From Amycolatopsis decaplanina DSM 44594 (GTDB lineage: Bacteria; Actinomycetota; Actinomycetes; Mycobacteriales; Pseudonocardiaceae): 64,000 bases of DNA. The notes below the pieces were generated by a model. It did not search any database, was not told the origin of the DNA, and saw nothing but the letters and a program-made list of their open reading frames with translations. Below, in pieces: positions 39,795 to 48,974 of the stretch; within the stretch, counting starts at the first letter, position 1, and each line of letters begins with the position of its first letter. The stretch is from positions 1 through 64,000 of the forward strand of contig NZ_AOHO01000047.1 of the NCBI RefSeq assembly GCF_000342005.1, given 5' to 3'. The position numbers and the translations under genes were made by a program.

Positions 39795-40988
39795 ATGAAG
39801 GCCGTCACCTGGCACGGGAAACGCGATGTCCGGGTGGACACCGTCCCGGATCCGAAACTGGTCGAACCGACCGACGCCGTCGTACGGATCACCTCGACCG
39901 GTATCTGCGGCTCCGACTTGCACCTTTACGAGGTCCTCGGCGCCTTCATCGACGAGGGCGACATCCTCGGGCACGAGCCCATGGGCGTCGTCGAAGAGGT
40001 CGGGTCCGGGGTGACGAACCTGAAACCCGGCGACCGCGTCGTGGTCCCCTTCAACATCTCCTGCGGCCACTGCTTCATGTGCGATCGTGGCCTGCAGTCG
40101 CAGTGCGAGACCACGCAGGTCACCGACCGCGGCAAGGGTGCGGCGCTGCTCGGCTACACCAAACTCTACGGCCAGGTCCCGGGTGGACAGGCCGAATACC
40201 TGCGGGTCCCGCAGGCCCACTACGGTCCGATCAAAGTGCCGGACGGCCCGCCGGACGAACGCTTCGTGTACCTCTCCGACGTCGTGCCCACGGCTTGGCA
40301 GGCCGTCGACTACGCGAACATCCCCGAGGGCGGCACGGTCGCGGTGTTCGGGCTGGGCCCCATCGGCCAGTTCTGCTGCCGGATCGCGAAACACCGGGGC
40401 GCGGGCAAGGTGATCGGCATCGACCTGGTCCCGGAACGCCTCGCGAAAGCCGCCGCGGCCGGCGTGGTCACCTACGACACGCGTGACCACAAGTACCTCG
40501 GCGACGTCATCCGCGAGGCCACCGGCGGCAGGGGAGCGGACTCGGTGATTGACGCCGTCGGGATGGAGGCACACGGCGCCCCGATCGGGCGGCTGGCGCA
40601 GAATCTCGTCGGTCTCCTGCCCGATCCGATCGGTGCGAAGATCACCGAGAAGGCCGCGATCGACCGGCTCAGCGTGCTGTACGCGGCCATCGACTGTGTC
40701 CGCCGCGGCGGCACGATCTCGCTGAGCGGCGTCTACGGCGGCATGGTCGACCCGCTGCCGATGATGGATCTCTTCGACAAGCAGATCACCTTGCGGATGG
40801 GGCAGGCGAACGTCCGGCGCTGGATCGACGACGTCATGCCGTTGATCATCGACCCCGCCGACCCGCTCGGTGTCGAGGGCTTCGCGACGCACAAACTCCC
40901 GCTGGAGAAGGCGCCGCACGCTTACGAGATCTTCCAGAAGAAGCAGGACGGCGCGGTCAAGATCCTCCTGGAGCCGTCTGCGGCTTGA
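39795..40988 (+). CDS. Zinc-dependent alcohol dehydrogenase
   Basis: 397-aa medium-chain dehydrogenase. Catalytic zinc ligands are in GICGSDLHLYE and GHEPMG; the structural-zinc cysteines lie in CGHCFMCDRGLQSQC. The nucleotide fold has GLGPIGQFCC. Length and the insertion near residues 270-300 resemble glutathione-independent formaldehyde dehydrogenase-like proteins. It probably oxidises an alcohol or aldehyde with NAD. The start is ATG 39795 with AAGGGAG upstream. A CBS-domain gene follows 59 bp later and may be co-transcribed. Confidence 0.87.
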   Translation: MKAVTWHGKRDVRVDTVPDPKLVEPTDAVVRITSTGICGSDLHLYEVLGAFIDEGDILGHEPMGVVEEVGSGVTNLKPGDRVVVPFNISCGHCFMCDRGLQSQCETTQVTDRGKGAALLGYTKLYGQVPGGQAEYLRVPQAHYGPIKVPDGPPDERFVYLSDVVPTAWQAVDYANIPEGGTVAVFGLGPIGQFCCRIAKHRGAGKVIGIDLVPERLAKAAAAGVVTYDTRDHKYLGDVIREATGGRGADSVIDAVGMEAHGAPIGRLAQNLVGLLPDPIGAKITEKAAIDRLSVLYAAIDCVRRGGTISLSGVYGGMVDPLPMMDLFDKQITLRMGQANVRRWIDDVMPLIIDPADPLGVEGFATHKLPLEKAPHAYEIFQKKQDGAVKILLEPSAA

Positions 40989-41047
40989 GGTGTCGGCCCG
41001 CGAATGCCGGGTATCCGATATGTGGATCTGACGAAAGGAGTGATGGG

Positions 41048-41464
41048 ATGGTCACGGCACGAGACATCATGACCGCGAACGCGACATGTGTGTCCGCGTC
41101 CGAAACCGTGCTCGACGCGGCGAAGAAGATGGCCGCCGAATCCGTGGGCGCGGTACCGATCTGCGGCGAGGACGGCAAGCTCAAGGGCATGCTGACCGAC
41201 CGCGACATCGTGGTGAAGGTTCTCGCCGAAGGGAAGGACCCGCGGGCGCTGCACGCCTCGGAACTGGCTCAGGGCGAAGCGGTGACGATCGGCGCGGACG
41301 ACGACGCCGAAGAGATCATGCGCACCATGGCGAACCACAAGGTCCGGCGCCTGCCGGTGATCGACGGGCACAAACTCGTCGGCATCGTGGCGCAGGCCGA
41401 CGTGGCCAAGGCCCTGCCGAACCCGGACAGCGGTGAACTGGTGGAAGCCCTGTCCTACGACTGA
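41048..41464 (+). CDS. Tandem CBS-domain protein
   Basis: 138-aa protein made of two CBS domains (MVTARDIMTANATCV to LTDRDIVVKV; ADDDAEEIMRTMANHKVRRL to GIVAQADVA). Stand-alone CBS pairs bind adenine nucleotides and serve as energy sensors; it resembles mycobacterial Hrp1 in size and layout. The start is ATG 41048 with AAAGGAGTG upstream. Likely in one unit with the alcohol dehydrogenase. Confidence 0.85.
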   Translation: MVTARDIMTANATCVSASETVLDAAKKMAAESVGAVPICGEDGKLKGMLTDRDIVVKVLAEGKDPRALHASELAQGEAVTIGADDDAEEIMRTMANHKVRRLPVIDGHKLVGIVAQADVAKALPNPDSGELVEALSYD

Positions 41465-41495
41465 CGCGCCGGTCCGCGACCGGCATACTCGTTCG

Positions 41496-41700
41496 GTGGC
41501 GTTCTTCGACATCGAAGGTCATGCACCCGTGTGGCTCTCCGGGCTCAAGGCGATCCGGAGAGCGCACGGGGATCGGTCGTGCGCCTTCGTCGAATACGCC
41601 GAGTGGCTCTCGGACGCGCCCGTCCGCCGTGGTGGACTTCGGTGACGAACGGCATCGAGTACACCAAGCCGGACTCGTCCTACCGGAGGCATTCCCCACC
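41496..41700 (+). pseudogene. Frameshifted remnant of a small hypothetical protein
   Basis: Starting at GTG 41496 the sequence reads VAFFDIEGHAPVWLSGLKAI and continues RRAHGDR, then AEWLSDAPV in one frame, VVDFGDER in a second and IEYTKPDSS in a third. Together they look like one short protein broken by two or more frameshifts. The remaining stretch to 41996 shows no further gene. I cannot name the family with certainty. Confidence 0.45.
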
Positions 41701-41996
41701 TCCTGGTAGGTGGCGGGCAGCGTGGGGTTGGACTCCCCGATCACAACTCAGCCCAGCACGACGCACAGGTGACGGCGCAAACGGCACAGTTCATCACCAC
41801 GTCCCGGTCCCGGAAGGCGAGGGCGGGTACGGGGTCTTTCCACGGTCCGGCGCGCTCAGCCGGACCACCGCCGGCATTCCCGTCACCACAGTGGCGTTCC
41901 CGACACCCTTCACCGCGTCGAGGCATGGGCGGACCTGATCGATTCTGTGCCAAGGTGAGGAGCGGAACAACCCAAGAGCCCAGGTGGTGACCCCGG

Positions 41997-43001
41997 ATGG
42001 CACTGAAGATCGGTTACAAGGCGTCGGCCGAGCAATTCGGTCCGCGCGACCTCGTCGAGTACTCCGTGCTCGCCGAGCAGGTCGGGCTGGACAGCGTGAT
42101 GGTCAGCGACCATTTCCAGCCCTGGCGGCACCAGGGCGGGCACGCGCCGTTCTCCTTCGCGTGGATGGCGGCGGTCGGCGAACGCACCGAGCGGGTCGTC
42201 CTCGGTACCAGCGTGCTGACGGCGACCTTCCGCTACAACCCGGCCGTGGTGGCACAGGCGTTCGGCACCCTCGGCAGCCTGTATCCGGGCCGCGTGCTGC
42301 TCGGGGTCGGCAGCGGTGAGGCCCTCAACGAGGTCGCGGTCGCCCGGATCGAGTGGCCCGCGTTCAAGGAACGGTTCGCGCGGCTGCGCGAGGCGATCGA
42401 CCTGATGCGCAAACTGTGGTCCGAGGAACGCGTCACGTTCGAGGGCGAGTACTTCCAGACCACCGACGCCACCGTGTACGACCGTCCCGAGGGCGGCGTG
42501 CCGATCTACATCGCGGCCGGCGGCCCGGTGATGGCGAAGTACGTCGGCAAGCAGGGCGACGGCTTCATCTGCACCAGCGGCAAGGGGATGGAGCTCTACA
42601 CCGAGAAGCTGCTGCCCGCGGTCGCGGAAGGCGCGGAGCAGGCCGGTCGCAGCACCGGCGACATCGACAAGATGATCGAGATCAAACTGTCCTACGATCC
42701 GGATCCGGCGCAGGCGCTGGAGAACACCCGGTTCTGGGCGCCGCTCTCGTTGACGCCGGAGCAGAAGGCGGGCATCGAGGACCCGGCCGAAATGGAGAAG
42801 GCCGCGGACGCGCTGCCGATCGAACAGGTCGCCCGCCGCTGGATCGTCACCTCCGACCCGGCCGACGCCGTCGAGCAGATCAAGCCGTACGTCGAGGCGG
42901 GCTTCAACCACCTTGTCTTCCACGGTCCCGGCCACGACCAGGAACGGTTCCTGCGCTCGTTCTCCGAGCAGGTCGTCCCGGGGCTCCGCGAACTCGGCTG
43001 A
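41997..43001 (+). CDS. fgd: F420-dependent glucose-6-phosphate dehydrogenase
   Basis: 334-aa luciferase-like TIM-barrel enzyme that oxidises glucose-6-phosphate while reducing coenzyme F420, feeding F420H2 to other enzymes. Family-specific features are [14 protein letters not shown] at the start, the [18 protein letters not shown] substrate-binding segment, [13 protein letters not shown] and the RNE-like [13 protein letters not shown]. Length matches known FGDs. The start is ATG 41997 with CAGGTGG upstream. A hairpin at 43008 ends the transcript. Two further F420-linked genes lie at 46040 and 55593. Confidence 0.95.
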   Translation: MALKIGYKASAEQFGPRDLVEYSVLAEQVGLDSVMVSDHFQPWRHQGGHAPFSFAWMAAVGERTERVVLGTSVLTATFRYNPAVVAQAFGTLGSLYPGRVLLGVGSGEALNEVAVARIEWPAFKERFARLREAIDLMRKLWSEERVTFEGEYFQTTDATVYDRPEGGVPIYIAAGGPVMAKYVGKQGDGFICTSGKGMELYTEKLLPAVAEGAEQAGRSTGDIDKMIEIKLSYDPDPAQALENTRFWAPLSLTPEQKAGIEDPAEMEKAADALPIEQVARRWIVTSDPADAVEQIKPYVEAGFNHLVFHGPGHDQERFLRSFSEQVVPGLRELG

Positions 43002-43007
43002 TCCGGC

Positions 43008-43041
43008 GGGTGGCGGCGCCGTGCGGACGGTGCCGCCACCC
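43008..43041 (+). terminator. Terminator of fgd
   Basis: GGGTGGCGGC (43008-43017) pairs perfectly with GCCGCCACCC (43032-43041) around a 14-base loop, starting seven bases after the fgd stop. Confidence 0.7.
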
Positions 43042-43082
43042 CGGCTCCTGCGAGCCCGCGAAACGAATCCGCCTGGAGGCCA

Positions 43083-43496
43083 TCAGGACTCGGTGACGAG
43101 CTTGCCGATCTCCTGGTCGAAGTCGAACCATTCCGGTTCGGAGCCGGCGGGCACGACGTCGTAGGTGCGGTCGAGGAATTCGGCCAGCTCCTGCGCCGGC
43201 GCTTCGAGGACCGCGCAGCCGTCGGGCGCGCTGAGGGCGAAAATCACGATCGAGCTGTCGTCGGCCGGGCTGATGATCACGTCGCCTTCACCTGATGGTG
43301 TGAGGAGTCCGTCCGCGAGGAGATCACGGCCGAACATCCAACGGACCGTCCCGCCGCCCGAGTGGTAGGCCACCACGACGGCGTAGGGGTCTTCGGGGTT
43401 GTATTCGAGATCAGCTTGGACGGGGAGCGGGTCCGCACCGAATGTGCGCAGGCCGAAGACGATCGTCCCCCGGATGAGGTCGCTTTCCTTGTCCAA
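43083..43496 (-). CDS. SsgA-like sporulation/cell-division regulator
   Basis: 137-aa protein of the SsgA-like family, which in actinomycetes guides septum placement. Family features: ADLEYNPEDPYAVVVAYH, VRWMFGRDLLADGLL and VILEA-like CAVLEAPAQELAEFLDRTY near the end. The start appears to be TTG 43496; no better start is seen. Upstream 43497-43859 is comparatively AT-rich and holds its promoter and no convincing gene. Confidence 0.82.
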   Translation of the reverse strand: MDKESDLIRGTIVFGLRTFGADPLPVQADLEYNPEDPYAVVVAYHSGGGTVRWMFGRDLLADGLLTPSGEGDVIISPADDSSIVIFALSAPDGCAVLEAPAQELAEFLDRTYDVVPAGSEPEWFDFDQEIGKLVTES

Positions 43497-43859
43497 TGCT
43501 TCAGCCCCTTACGTTCGGTTGCTGTTGATCTTCAGCTATTGATAACGCAATGTGAAGCCCTTTCGTGACCCGAGTTGACAAGGTTCACACGTTCGGCTGA
43601 GAGCTGCGTCTCACGCGCTCACGGACAGTCTTCGGCGGGCACGTGCGGTGAGCATGCGGGAAATGTGACCATTCGTGCAAAGAAAGAGAATCCGCACGTG
43701 CACATTCCGGTGAATGAGAATAGCCAACCATTCGGCGGAGTGAATCGGTATTCCTTGTGGTTAACATCATCGTGCGTCGTTCACTCATTCCAAGAGATCG
43801 GCGCGGCTTCGTCCTGGACCTCGACGAGCACGGTCGTTGTGGAGCGGGAGGGAGCGGTA

Positions 43860-43964
43860 ATGGGCGTACGAATCATCGTCGCCATTTCCAAAGGGGACGC
43901 CGGGCGGCGGAACGCCGTCAACGGACCGGCGGTGCCGCGTGTCCGGGGGCGTCGCCGTGATTGA
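43860..43964 (+). CDS. 34-residue basic peptide upstream of a TPR protein
   Basis: ATG 43860 follows GAGCGGGAGGGAG. The peptide starts MGVRIIVAISKGD, is rich in Arg in its second half and ends RVRGRRRD. Its stop overlaps the GTG start of the TPR protein (GTGATTGA), so translational coupling is possible. It could be a leader peptide or a peptide partner of the TPR protein, or simply a chance frame. Confidence 0.35.
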   Translation: MGVRIIVAISKGDAGRRNAVNGPAVPRVRGRRRD

Positions 43965-44898
43965 CCGGCTCCCGATGAGCGTCGGCCAGGCCGACGTCGA
44001 GCGGCTGGAGGGTGTCATCGCCGCGCTCCGGGCCCGTGACTACCGGGAAGGCGGCGGGTCCTGCCGGGAACTGCTGCGCGTGCTGGAGCCATACGGCACC
44101 GCGCTACGGCGGGGGATGATGTCCGAGCCGCTGGCCCGGCGGCTGGCGGGCGTGGTCGCGGATCTGCACAACCTCAAGGGCTGGACGGAATTCGACTCCG
44201 GCCGCCCCGCGCGGGCGGAGCGGCACTTCCGTTGCGCGCTCAAACTCGCGGCGGAGGCGGGCGACGACGACCTTCTCGCCAACATCCGCTACCGGCTCGG
44301 CCGGATGTATCTGCATCACCGCTCTCCGGAGGAGGCGCTCGAGCAGTTCGGTCAGGGGCAGCTCGCGGCGAGGCGCGCGAGGCGGCCGCTGTCGCAGGCG
44401 ATCCTGTCGGCGAACGAGGCTTGGGCCTACGCGCTGCTCGGTGACGTCCGTCAGGCGCTCGACAAGCTTTCCCTTGCCCCGGAACAATTCGCGGATTCCG
44501 CAGGAGGCACCGTCCCGTCGTGGTCCGCCTTTTTCACGGCCAATGACCTGGCCGCGATGATCGGCACGGTGCGCACCGAACTCGCCAGGCTCGTCGACGT
44601 CCGCCACAGCCGGGAGGCCATCCCCGCGCTCACCGAGGCCATCGACGGTTATGGCCCGGACATGGTGCGCAGCCGATCGCTGACGATGATCTGGCTCGCC
44701 GTCGACCATGCGTTGGAAGGCGATCTCGACCGGGCGGCGGAGGTCGGCCTCGCCGCGATGGAGATCGCGAACGGAATCAGTTCCGCGCGGACGCGAGATC
44801 GTTTGCGGCCGCTGTCGGAAAGCGTGCGGAAGCGGGTGAGCGATATTAACGCGCGAGATATCCTTGACCGGATCGCGACATTCCGGGCCAGTGCCTGA
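43957..44898 (+). CDS. TPR-repeat protein without a DNA-binding domain
   Basis: 313-aa helical protein with about five TPR-like repeats (RHFRCALKLAAEAGDDDLLA, PEEALEQFGQGQLAARRA, the AEVGLAAMEIANGI pair). It resembles the C-terminal half of actinobacterial XRE/TPR regulators, but no helix-turn-helix precedes it. The start is uncertain: GTG 43939, GTG 43957 or ATG 43975. GTG 43957, with GGGGG upstream and overlap with the small peptide gene, is preferred. It may be an unattached peptide- or protein-binding module. Confidence 0.65.
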   Translation: MIDRLPMSVGQADVERLEGVIAALRARDYREGGGSCRELLRVLEPYGTALRRGMMSEPLARRLAGVVADLHNLKGWTEFDSGRPARAERHFRCALKLAAEAGDDDLLANIRYRLGRMYLHHRSPEEALEQFGQGQLAARRARRPLSQAILSANEAWAYALLGDVRQALDKLSLAPEQFADSAGGTVPSWSAFFTANDLAAMIGTVRTELARLVDVRHSREAIPALTEAIDGYGPDMVRSRSLTMIWLAVDHALEGDLDRAAEVGLAAMEIANGISSARTRDRLRPLSESVRKRVSDINARDILDRIATFRASA

Positions 44899-44958
44899 GC
44901 GCGGGAGAATGGGTGGAGGAATGACCGGATCGATTTCGCCGGGCGTAGGCTCGCGGGC

Positions 44959-45474
44959 ATGAAACGGACTTCGTTCGCGCAGTGGCCGTGTTCGATCGCG
45001 CGCACCATGGACCTGCTCGGCGACTGGTGGACGCCGCTGGTCCTGCGGGAGGCGTTCTACGGGATCCGCCGGTTCGACGAGTTCCAGCAGGAGCTGGGCA
45101 TCGCGCGGAACACCCTCGCCGACAGGCTGCGCCGCCTGGTCGGGGCGGGGTTGCTGGAAAAGCGCGCGTACCAGGCCGACCCGGTCCGTTACGACTACGT
45201 GCTGACCGAGAAGGGCGCGGATTTCTACGGTGTGCTCGCCGCGATGTCGCGCTGGGGCGACCGCTGGCTCTCCGGGGAGGCCGGACCGCCGATCACCCTT
45301 CACCACGAGACCTGCGGACACGATACGCACGCCGAGGTCGTCTGCGCGCACTGCGCCGGTCCGCTCACCGCGGAGAACACGCGGGCGCGGCTCGGCGAGG
45401 GCTACCCGCCGAAGCTCGCGAATCGTCCCGACGTGGTGCGTCGCTTCGCCGCGCAGGAGGGTTTGACAACGTAA
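44959..45474 (+). CDS. HxlR-family transcriptional regulator
   Basis: 171-aa regulator. Residues 10-105 are the HxlR winged helix: PCSIARTMDLLGDWWTPLVL, FDEFQQELGIARNTLADRL and the wing DPVRYDYVLTEKG. A C-terminal extension contains a Cys/His cluster (HETCGHDTHAEVVCAHC) that could bind zinc. It heads an apparent operon with the SRPBCC and LLM genes (48 bp, then an overlap). Confidence 0.87.
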   Translation: MKRTSFAQWPCSIARTMDLLGDWWTPLVLREAFYGIRRFDEFQQELGIARNTLADRLRRLVGAGLLEKRAYQADPVRYDYVLTEKGADFYGVLAAMSRWGDRWLSGEAGPPITLHHETCGHDTHAEVVCAHCAGPLTAENTRARLGEGYPPKLANRPDVVRRFAAQEGLTT

Positions 45475-45521
45475 GTCCATCTACGCAACTATCGAGGTCA
45501 CGAGCATGGGAGGCGACCACG

Positions 45522-46040
45522 ATGGAGTGGACGGGCGCCAAGTACGCCGACAAGCCGACGGTCGAGGTGCAGGCGTGGGTCGATGCCGCCCCGGAGAGGG
45601 TCTGGTCGATCGTGTCCGACGTCCGGCTGATGCCGGAGATGAGCCAGGAACTCCAAGCGGCCGAATGGTGCGACGGTGTGGCAGGCGAGGCCGCGGTCGG
45701 CAGGCGGTTCGTCGGCCGCAGCAGGCACGACGCGCTCGGCGAATGGGAGACCACGTCGCACATCGTCGAATGCGACGAGCCGCGTGTGTTCACCTGGGCG
45801 GTGCACGATCCCGAGACACCCACCGCGTTGTGGCGCTTCACGCTCGAGCCCGAGAACGGTGGGACGAAGCTCCGGCAGTGGATGCAGCTCGGGCCGGGAC
45901 GCTCGGGTCTTTCGCTGGCCATCGACCAGATGCCGGACAAAGAAGAGAAGATCGTCTTCGTCCGGCTGCGCGAGTTCGAGAACGCGATGACCGGGACCCT
46001 CGCGGCGATCAAGGAGCGGGCCGAGACGGACCGCGCGTGA
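45522..46040 (+). CDS. SRPBCC (START-like) ligand-binding protein
   Basis: 172-aa SRPBCC fold: VEVQAWVDAAPERVWSIVSD at the start, a WETTSHIVECDEPRVFTWAV strand pair and a long C-terminal helix with FENAMTGTLAAIKE. Such proteins bind hydrophobic small molecules or act as cyclases. The start is ATG 45522 with GGGAGG upstream. Its stop overlaps the next gene's ATG (TGATG). Confidence 0.8.
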   Translation: MEWTGAKYADKPTVEVQAWVDAAPERVWSIVSDVRLMPEMSQELQAAEWCDGVAGEAAVGRRFVGRSRHDALGEWETTSHIVECDEPRVFTWAVHDPETPTALWRFTLEPENGGTKLRQWMQLGPGRSGLSLAIDQMPDKEEKIVFVRLREFENAMTGTLAAIKERAETDRA

Positions 46041-47077
46041 TGCGTACGGCGACCACGGTCGAGGCCTCGCGAGGACTGCGGGACACGCTGGATTTCGTGC
46101 TGGAGGCGGAAAAGCTCGGTCTCGACGAGTGCTGGGTAGCCGAGGCATGGGGTTCGGACGCGCCCTCCGTGCTCGGCTGTCTCACGGCGCGGACAGAGCG
46201 GATCCGGCTCGGCTCGGGCATCATCCAGCTCGGCACCCGGACCCCGGTCGCGATCGCACAGGCCGCGCTGACCCTCTCGGAGCTTTCCGGCGGCCGGTTC
46301 GCCCTCGGGCTCGGCGCTTCGGGGCCACAGGTGATCGAGGGTCTCCACGGCGTTTCGTTCGCCCGGCCGCTGACGCGGATGCGGGAAACGGTCGCGATCA
46401 TCCGCCAGGCGTTCGCGGGGGAGAAGATCTCGTTCTCCGGCAAGGAGTTCGAGATCCCGCTGCCGGGCGAGAGCAGGCCGATGCGGTTGTCGACGGCGCC
46501 GAATCCGGACATACCCATCCATCTGGCCACGCTTTCGCCGAAGCTGCTGGAGCTGACCGGCGAGATAGCGGACGGGTGGCTGGGCACGAGTTTCGTCCCG
46601 GAGGGCGCGCAGGCCTACTTCCAGCATCTCGACGCCGGCCTCGCGAAGGCGGGCCGATCGCGGGCGGACCTCGAAGTCTGCCAAGGTGCCGAGGTCGCCT
46701 TCGCAAGGGATGAGGACGAGTTGCGCGGGATGGTCGCGGGCCGCAAGGCCGAACTCGCGTTCAGCCTCGGCGGGATGGGTTCGGCGAAGACGAACTTCTA
46801 CAACGACGCCTACAGCAGGCAAGGCTGGGCAGAGGCCGCCGAGGCGGTGCGGGAGCGCTGGCAGGCGGGCGACCGGGAAGGCGCCGCCGCTCTGGTGACC
46901 GACGAGATGGTGCTCGGTACGACGCTGATCGGCACCGAGCCGATGGTGGCGCGACGGCTGCGCGTCTGGCGTGACGCCGGGGTCGACACGGTGCGGCTGT
47001 ACCCGGCGGGCGAGACGGTCGCCGACCGGCTCACGACCCTCGGCCGCGCGCTGGATCTCGTCCGCGCGCTGGGCTGA
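46040..47077 (+). CDS. F420-dependent LLM-class oxidoreductase
   Basis: 345-aa luciferase-like TIM barrel. Features: AEKLGLDECWVAEAWGSDA near the start, RIRLGSGIIQLGTRTPV and SGGRFALGLGASGPQV. It resembles mycobacterial F420-dependent oxidoreductases of the MsrA/LLM group; substrate unknown. Start ATG 46040 is coupled to the SRPBCC stop. The pair may form a module in which the SRPBCC protein handles the same hydrophobic substrate, controlled by the HxlR protein. Confidence 0.85.
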   Translation: MRTATTVEASRGLRDTLDFVLEAEKLGLDECWVAEAWGSDAPSVLGCLTARTERIRLGSGIIQLGTRTPVAIAQAALTLSELSGGRFALGLGASGPQVIEGLHGVSFARPLTRMRETVAIIRQAFAGEKISFSGKEFEIPLPGESRPMRLSTAPNPDIPIHLATLSPKLLELTGEIADGWLGTSFVPEGAQAYFQHLDAGLAKAGRSRADLEVCQGAEVAFARDEDELRGMVAGRKAELAFSLGGMGSAKTNFYNDAYSRQGWAEAAEAVRERWQAGDREGAAALVTDEMVLGTTLIGTEPMVARRLRVWRDAGVDTVRLYPAGETVADRLTTLGRALDLVRALG

Positions 47078-47221
47078 GAAGTTCGCCCGAATGCCCGTGC
47101 CGGTTGAGGTGACCGGCCGAGCGCGGTGGTCCAGGCCTGCTCCAAGCGGGTAGAACTTGTTTCACTTTTGCCTCCGCCTGGAGAACATGACCTCGCTCGA
47201 TCCCCCACGCGAGGAGGATGC

Positions 47222-48970
47222 ATGGGACCCGACTTCCGCCTGTCCCGTCGCCAGATCCTGCGCGGCACCGGGATCGCGCTCGCTTCGGGACTGCCGTTCG
47301 CCGGAACGGCTTCTGCCGCCTCCGCGGTGATCGGCGAGTACGACGTCGTCGTGGTCGGAGCGGGCGCGGCCGGGATGACCGCCGCGTTGACGGCGGCCAA
47401 GCGCGGGCTCAGCTGCGTGGTGCTGGAGAAAGCGGCGAAGTTCGGTGGTTCGGCCGCCCGTTCGGGGGCGGGGATCTGGATTCCGTGCAACTCGGTGCTG
47501 GCCGAGGCCGGCGTCCGTGACACCCCGGAACAGGCCGCACGGTACTTGGCCGCCGTGGTCGGCCCGTCGATCCCCGCCTCGCGGCAGCAGGCGTTCCTCG
47601 CCAACGGCCCGGCGATGCTGTCGTTCGTGATGGCCAACAGCCCGTTGCGGTTCCGCTGGATGGAGGGTTACAGCGATTACTACCCGGAACTGCCCGGCGG
47701 GATGCCGGACGGCCGCTCGATCGAACCCGATCAGCTCGACGGGAACATCCTCGGCGCCGAACTGGCCAATCTGAACCCGCCTTATCTCGCCACGCCCGCG
47801 GGGATGGTCGTCTTCAGCGCCGACTACAAATGGCTCGCGCTGGCCGCGGTCAACCCGAAGGGCGCCGCGGTGGCGGCCGCCTGCCTCGCCCGCGGCACGG
47901 CCGCCGCGCTCGCCGGGCAGAAACCGCTCACCATGGGCCAGTCGCTGGCCGCGGGACTGCGGGCCGGGCTGCAGCGCGCCGGAGTCCCGGTCTGGCTGAA
48001 CACGCCGTTGACCGATCTCGTCATCGAGAACGGGAAGGTCACCGGAGTGGTCGTCGCGGCGGGCACGGTGAAGGCCCGTCGTGGTGTCATCGTCGGCTCC
48101 GGCGGGTTCGAGCACAACGCCGCCATGCGGGCGGAGTACCAGCGCCAGCCGATCGGTACACAATGGACGGTCGGTGCCCGGTCGAACACCGGGGACGGGA
48201 TCCTGGCCGGAAAGCGCGCCGGAGCGGCACTGGACCTGATGGACGACGCCTGGTGGGGGCCGGCGATCCCGCTGCCCGGCGAACCCTACTTCTGCCTCGC
48301 CGAGCGGACCCTGCCCGGCGGGCTGATGGTGGATGCGGCGGGCAAGCGATTCGTCAACGAAGCGGCACCTTACAGCGACGTCGTGCACACGATGTACGAC
48401 CGCGACCCGACGTCGCCCACCATCCCCGCGTGGCTGGTCGTCGACCAGCACTACCGCAACCGGTATCTCTTCCGTGACGTCGCGCCGCTGCTGCCGCTGC
48501 CCGACGAGTGGTATTCGGCGGGCGCGGTCAGGAAAGCGTGGACCGTGGAGTCGCTCGGCACCGCGATCGGTGTCCCGCCGCAGGCGTTGCGCGCCACGGT
48601 CGACCGGTTCAACCGGCAAGCACTGTCCGGTGTGGACAGTGACTTCCATCGGGGCGCCAGCGTCTACGACCACTACTACACCGACCCGTACGTCCTGCCG
48701 AACTCGTGCCTCGCCGCGCTTTGGGAGCCGCCCTTCTACGCGTTCAAGATCGTCCCGGGCGACCTCGGCACCAAGGGCGGGATGCGCACCGACGCGCGGG
48801 CGCGGGTCCTGCGGGCGGACGGCTCGGTCATCACCGGTCTGTACGCCGCCGGGAACGCCAGCGCGGCGGTGATGGGCAACAGTTACGCGGGGGCGGGGTC
48901 GACGATCGGCCCGGCGATGACCTTCGGGTATGTCGCGGCGAACGACCTCGCCGATCAGCCTCCGAGCTGA
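47222..48970 (+). CDS. Ketosteroid-dehydrogenase-like flavoprotein with Tat signal
   Basis: 582-aa FAD oxidoreductase of the fumarate reductase/KstD family. Residues 1-34 carry a twin-arginine pattern (LSRRQILRGTG) with a hydrophobic stretch and an AGTASAASA exit, predicting export by Tat. FAD-binding VVVGAGAAGMTAAL is at about 43-56. The terminal YAGAGSTIGPAMTFGYVAA matches the substrate/FAD site of 3-ketosteroid 1-dehydrogenases. The start is ATG 47222 after GAGGAGG. Most KstD enzymes are cytosolic, so the signal is odd. No other steroid genes lie nearby; the substrate may be another enone. Confidence 0.85.
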   Translation: MGPDFRLSRRQILRGTGIALASGLPFAGTASAASAVIGEYDVVVVGAGAAGMTAALTAAKRGLSCVVLEKAAKFGGSAARSGAGIWIPCNSVLAEAGVRDTPEQAARYLAAVVGPSIPASRQQAFLANGPAMLSFVMANSPLRFRWMEGYSDYYPELPGGMPDGRSIEPDQLDGNILGAELANLNPPYLATPAGMVVFSADYKWLALAAVNPKGAAVAAACLARGTAAALAGQKPLTMGQSLAAGLRAGLQRAGVPVWLNTPLTDLVIENGKVTGVVVAAGTVKARRGVIVGSGGFEHNAAMRAEYQRQPIGTQWTVGARSNTGDGILAGKRAGAALDLMDDAWWGPAIPLPGEPYFCLAERTLPGGLMVDAAGKRFVNEAAPYSDVVHTMYDRDPTSPTIPAWLVVDQHYRNRYLFRDVAPLLPLPDEWYSAGAVRKAWTVESLGTAIGVPPQALRATVDRFNRQALSGVDSDFHRGASVYDHYYTDPYVLPNSCLAALWEPPFYAFKIVPGDLGTKGGMRTDARARVLRADGSVITGLYAAGNASAAVMGNSYAGAGSTIGPAMTFGYVAANDLADQPPS

Positions 48971-48974
48971 TTCT

